This document shows positions 18,990 through 20,229 of a stretch of DNA of 20,229 bases, piece after piece. The stretch comes from Oppiella nova (lineage: Eukaryota; Arthropoda; Arachnida; Sarcoptiformes; Oppiidae): NCBI GenBank assembly GCA_905397405.1, contig CAJPVJ010000817.1:1-20229 (forward strand). Reading direction: 5' to 3'. A program made the position numbers and the translations under genes. Positions within the stretch are counted from its first letter, which is position 1, and every line of letters begins with the position of its first letter. Under the pieces are notes generated by a model that worked only from the letters and a program-made list of their open reading frames with translations, was not told the DNA's origin and made no database searches.

Positions 18990-19117
18990 AAAATAATGTA
19001 TTTCCAGAGATTAATTCATAATTAAAAGTTTCGTTTACTTAAAAATAAGTTTTCAATAAAAATGAGTATGTGTCTATATTATGTTAATATATTATAGGAA
19101 TTAATTATATTAAAGAC
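18990..19117. repeat. Right half of a perfect 128-bp mirror repeat
   Basis: Read from 19117 down to 18990 without complementing, these bases equal 15740-15867 at all 128 positions. At 18989/15868 the match ends, and at 19118/15739 it gives way to the ordinary reverse-complement arm with no shift in register. Consequently the inverted DESI2 copy has a 3' flank that is the base-by-base complement of the expected one. Confidence 0.95.
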
Positions 19118-19123
19118 ATTTCT

Positions 19124-19696
19124 TTACTCTTTTGAATCACTGACAGAATCGGTAGACTCTTGTTTGTCTTGTTTTTGTAAGTCTCTCTCCCTTTCCTGTT
19201 TGATATCATTCTCGAGGGCCTGTGGAGTCACAAACTCGACCGGTATTTGTCTCTCAATCCATGGATACTGAGCTATAGTTTCGGCCAAAGTGTTGATCTC
19301 TTTGGGAATGCCATTACCGCACAGTCTCTTACAAAACTCATCGGAAAAGTGGTTACAATTCTTTTGAATAAGATTATAGTCCTTTCCCTTGAATCCTTTG
19401 CGACCCATTTCAGTGACAATTTGTTGCACCTTCTCTTCGCTCAGTTCTGTATATCCGATAGCTTTTGACTCTTTGTATTTGAAAACATTATTAACACTCA
19501 GGGATTCAATATCTTTCGGAGTCGTTATGAATATTCCGCTCAAATCATAGGGATGTCCGCCGAATGAATATTCTTTACCATAGACTTCTGTGCCCGTATG
19601 ATAGACACCCATGTCTTGTGACAATAGATTTATCCATTCGTTAATTCGTGACAAATCGTAGACATGAAGAATCACTTCATGTTTCTGTTCTGCCAT
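19124..19696 (-). CDS. DESI2: DESI2-like isopeptidase, inverted second copy
   Basis: 190 aa from the ATG at 19694-19696 (a 13-residue longer start lies at 19733-19735), intronless. It keeps the PPPDE catalytic His33 and Cys114 and all the conserved blocks of the first copy. Seven residues differ: M63I, D101G, K128N, V138A, D139E, Y155F and M156V, none of them catalytic. I counted 13 nucleotide differences in the coding region, 8 of them changing amino acids. It is convergent with the first copy, and the two stop codons face each other across the spacer. Beyond six bases past the stop, its 3' flank is the mirror-repeat segment rather than a copy of the first gene's flank. It is either a paralogue or the other allele joined by misassembly. 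Confidence 0.88.
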   Translation of the reverse strand: MAEQKHEVILHVYDLSRINEWINLLSQDMGVYHTGTEVYGKEYSFGGHPYDLSGIFITTPKDIESLSVNNVFKYKESKAIGYTELSEEKVQQIVTEMGRKGFKGKDYNLIQKNCNHFSDEFCKRLCGNGIPKEINTLAETIAQYPWIERQIPVEFVTPQALENDIKQERERDLQKQDKQESTDSVSDSKE

Positions 19697-19855
19697 TTGA
19701 TGATAAACTTTGTTTAAATGTGTATTAATTTGCATTATTTTTAACGGTTTTAATTCAATATTTAAATGGTAATTATGCCATGAGTTTAACAATATAAGTT
19801 GATAATGATATTCAATAACATTATTTAATTAATCAATGATTAATAATCATTGTGT

Positions 19856-20229
19856 TTAGCCAACACATATGCTTGACATTAGAAATGACTTTTTCTTATT
19901 ATTACAATTGTATTCATTTGTCAAATGGTTTGAATTAACATTAAGTGCCACTGAATTAGCTTTCAATTGATACTTACATTTTATTACAAACAGCTTTTGT
20001 ATCGCAAACTTTGAAATTTTATTGACGATAACTGTGCAGACATTTGATATCATAACCACTGAGAATCCAAACCAAAGACTAATTAAACTTCCGATGAATA
20101 TGAGAAACTCATGAAAATTCATTTTAGGCGCGTGTTTGCTGAGTAGGGCCGGTATTCTCGGTGGAAATATAGACACTATAAACCTCTTGGTTTCGTTAAA
20201 GTACTTGTTTGTCCCAAACTTAATGTACT
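19856..20229 (-). CDS. DEG/ENaC-like channel, 3' part, inverted second copy of gene 6 (partial)
   Basis: The frame enters at the window end and runs to the stop at 19856-19858. It encodes the last roughly 124 residues: EYIKFG-type beta segment, KHAPKMNFHEF, TM2 with the GFS selectivity-filter triplet, and the basic Asn-rich tail. It differs from gene 6 by one residue (SSICVG against SGICVG) and three silent changes. The rest of the gene lies outside the window, so whether this copy shares the frameshift of gene 6 cannot be seen. It precedes the inverted DESI2 in the same order and spacing as in the left arm. Confidence 0.88.
   Translation of the reverse strand, partial: YIKFGTNKYFNETKRFIVSIFPPRIPALLSKHAPKMNFHEFLIFIGSLISLWFGFSVVMISNVCTVIVNKISKFAIQKLFVIKCKYQLKANSVALNVNSNHLTNEYNCNNKKKSFLMSSICVG

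Larger units (their letters stand above)
19118..20229 (-). repeat. Right arm of the large inverted repeat, cut by the window end
   Basis: Reverse complement of 14628-15739 with 18 substitutions and no indels. The similarity is still perfect at the last base, so the arm runs on beyond the window, or the contig ends inside it. Divergence at this level is compatible with two haplotypes or with a recent inverted duplication. Confidence 0.95.

Noticed and set aside
15740-19117. Mirror repeat as an H-DNA/triplex-forming element
   Set aside because: Triplex-forming mirror repeats are short, adjacent and purine/pyrimidine-biased. This one is mixed sequence with 3.1 kb between the halves.
14628-20229. 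Inverted arms as terminal inverted repeats of a DNA transposon
   Set aside because: The arms carry host-type genes, and the spacer has no transposase or target-site duplication that I can recognise.

Overview
The window is strongly AT-rich eukaryotic DNA with long non-coding stretches, CT/GA microsatellites and compact, apparently intronless genes. The protein families (DEG/ENaC sodium channels and a DESI2-type PPPDE isopeptidase) are metazoan. The divergent, tandemly expanded, short DEG/ENaC proteins suggest an arthropod, possibly a mite. That placement is inference and is not proven by the sequence.

Layout: 1-4166 is mostly non-coding, with one candidate terminal exon on the minus strand (1369-1566) of an unrecognised membrane protein. 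From 4167 to 15001 lies a head-to-tail, plus-strand array of six DEG/ENaC-like channel genes, at 4167, 5973, 7655, 9857, 11797 and 13668, plus one decayed fragment at 9205-9450. Four genes are intact (434-464 aa). The first is broken by a 128-bp tandem duplication and the sixth by a small frameshift. Genes 2 and 3 are recent duplicates. Both transmembrane segments are homogenised at the DNA level while the extracellular domain has diverged. A DESI2 gene follows gene 6 at once (15161-15733).

From 14628 to the window end the sequence folds back on itself. The end of DEG/ENaC gene 6 plus DESI2 (14628-15739) recurs in inverted orientation at 19118-20229 with 18 differences in 1112 bp, around a spacer of about 3.4 kb. 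The spacer holds a one-base assembly gap (N at 16436) flanked by a perfect 131-bp direct repeat, microsatellites, and two isolated candidate exons. One of these resembles part of an organic anion transporter (OATP/SLCO).

The strangest observation is at the inner edge of the fold-back. For exactly 128 bases (15740-15867 against 18990-19117) the pairing register continues without slipping, but the letters become identical when read backwards instead of complementary. It is a perfect 128-bp mirror repeat, which no known DNA rearrangement makes. A data-processing error or in-silico edit is the most economical explanation, and it can be tested directly.

Functionally, the array would encode subunits of sodium-selective or non-selective cation channels, possibly sensory, by analogy with arthropod pickpocket channels. 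DESI2 is an unrelated housekeeping-type neighbour carried along in the inverted duplication.
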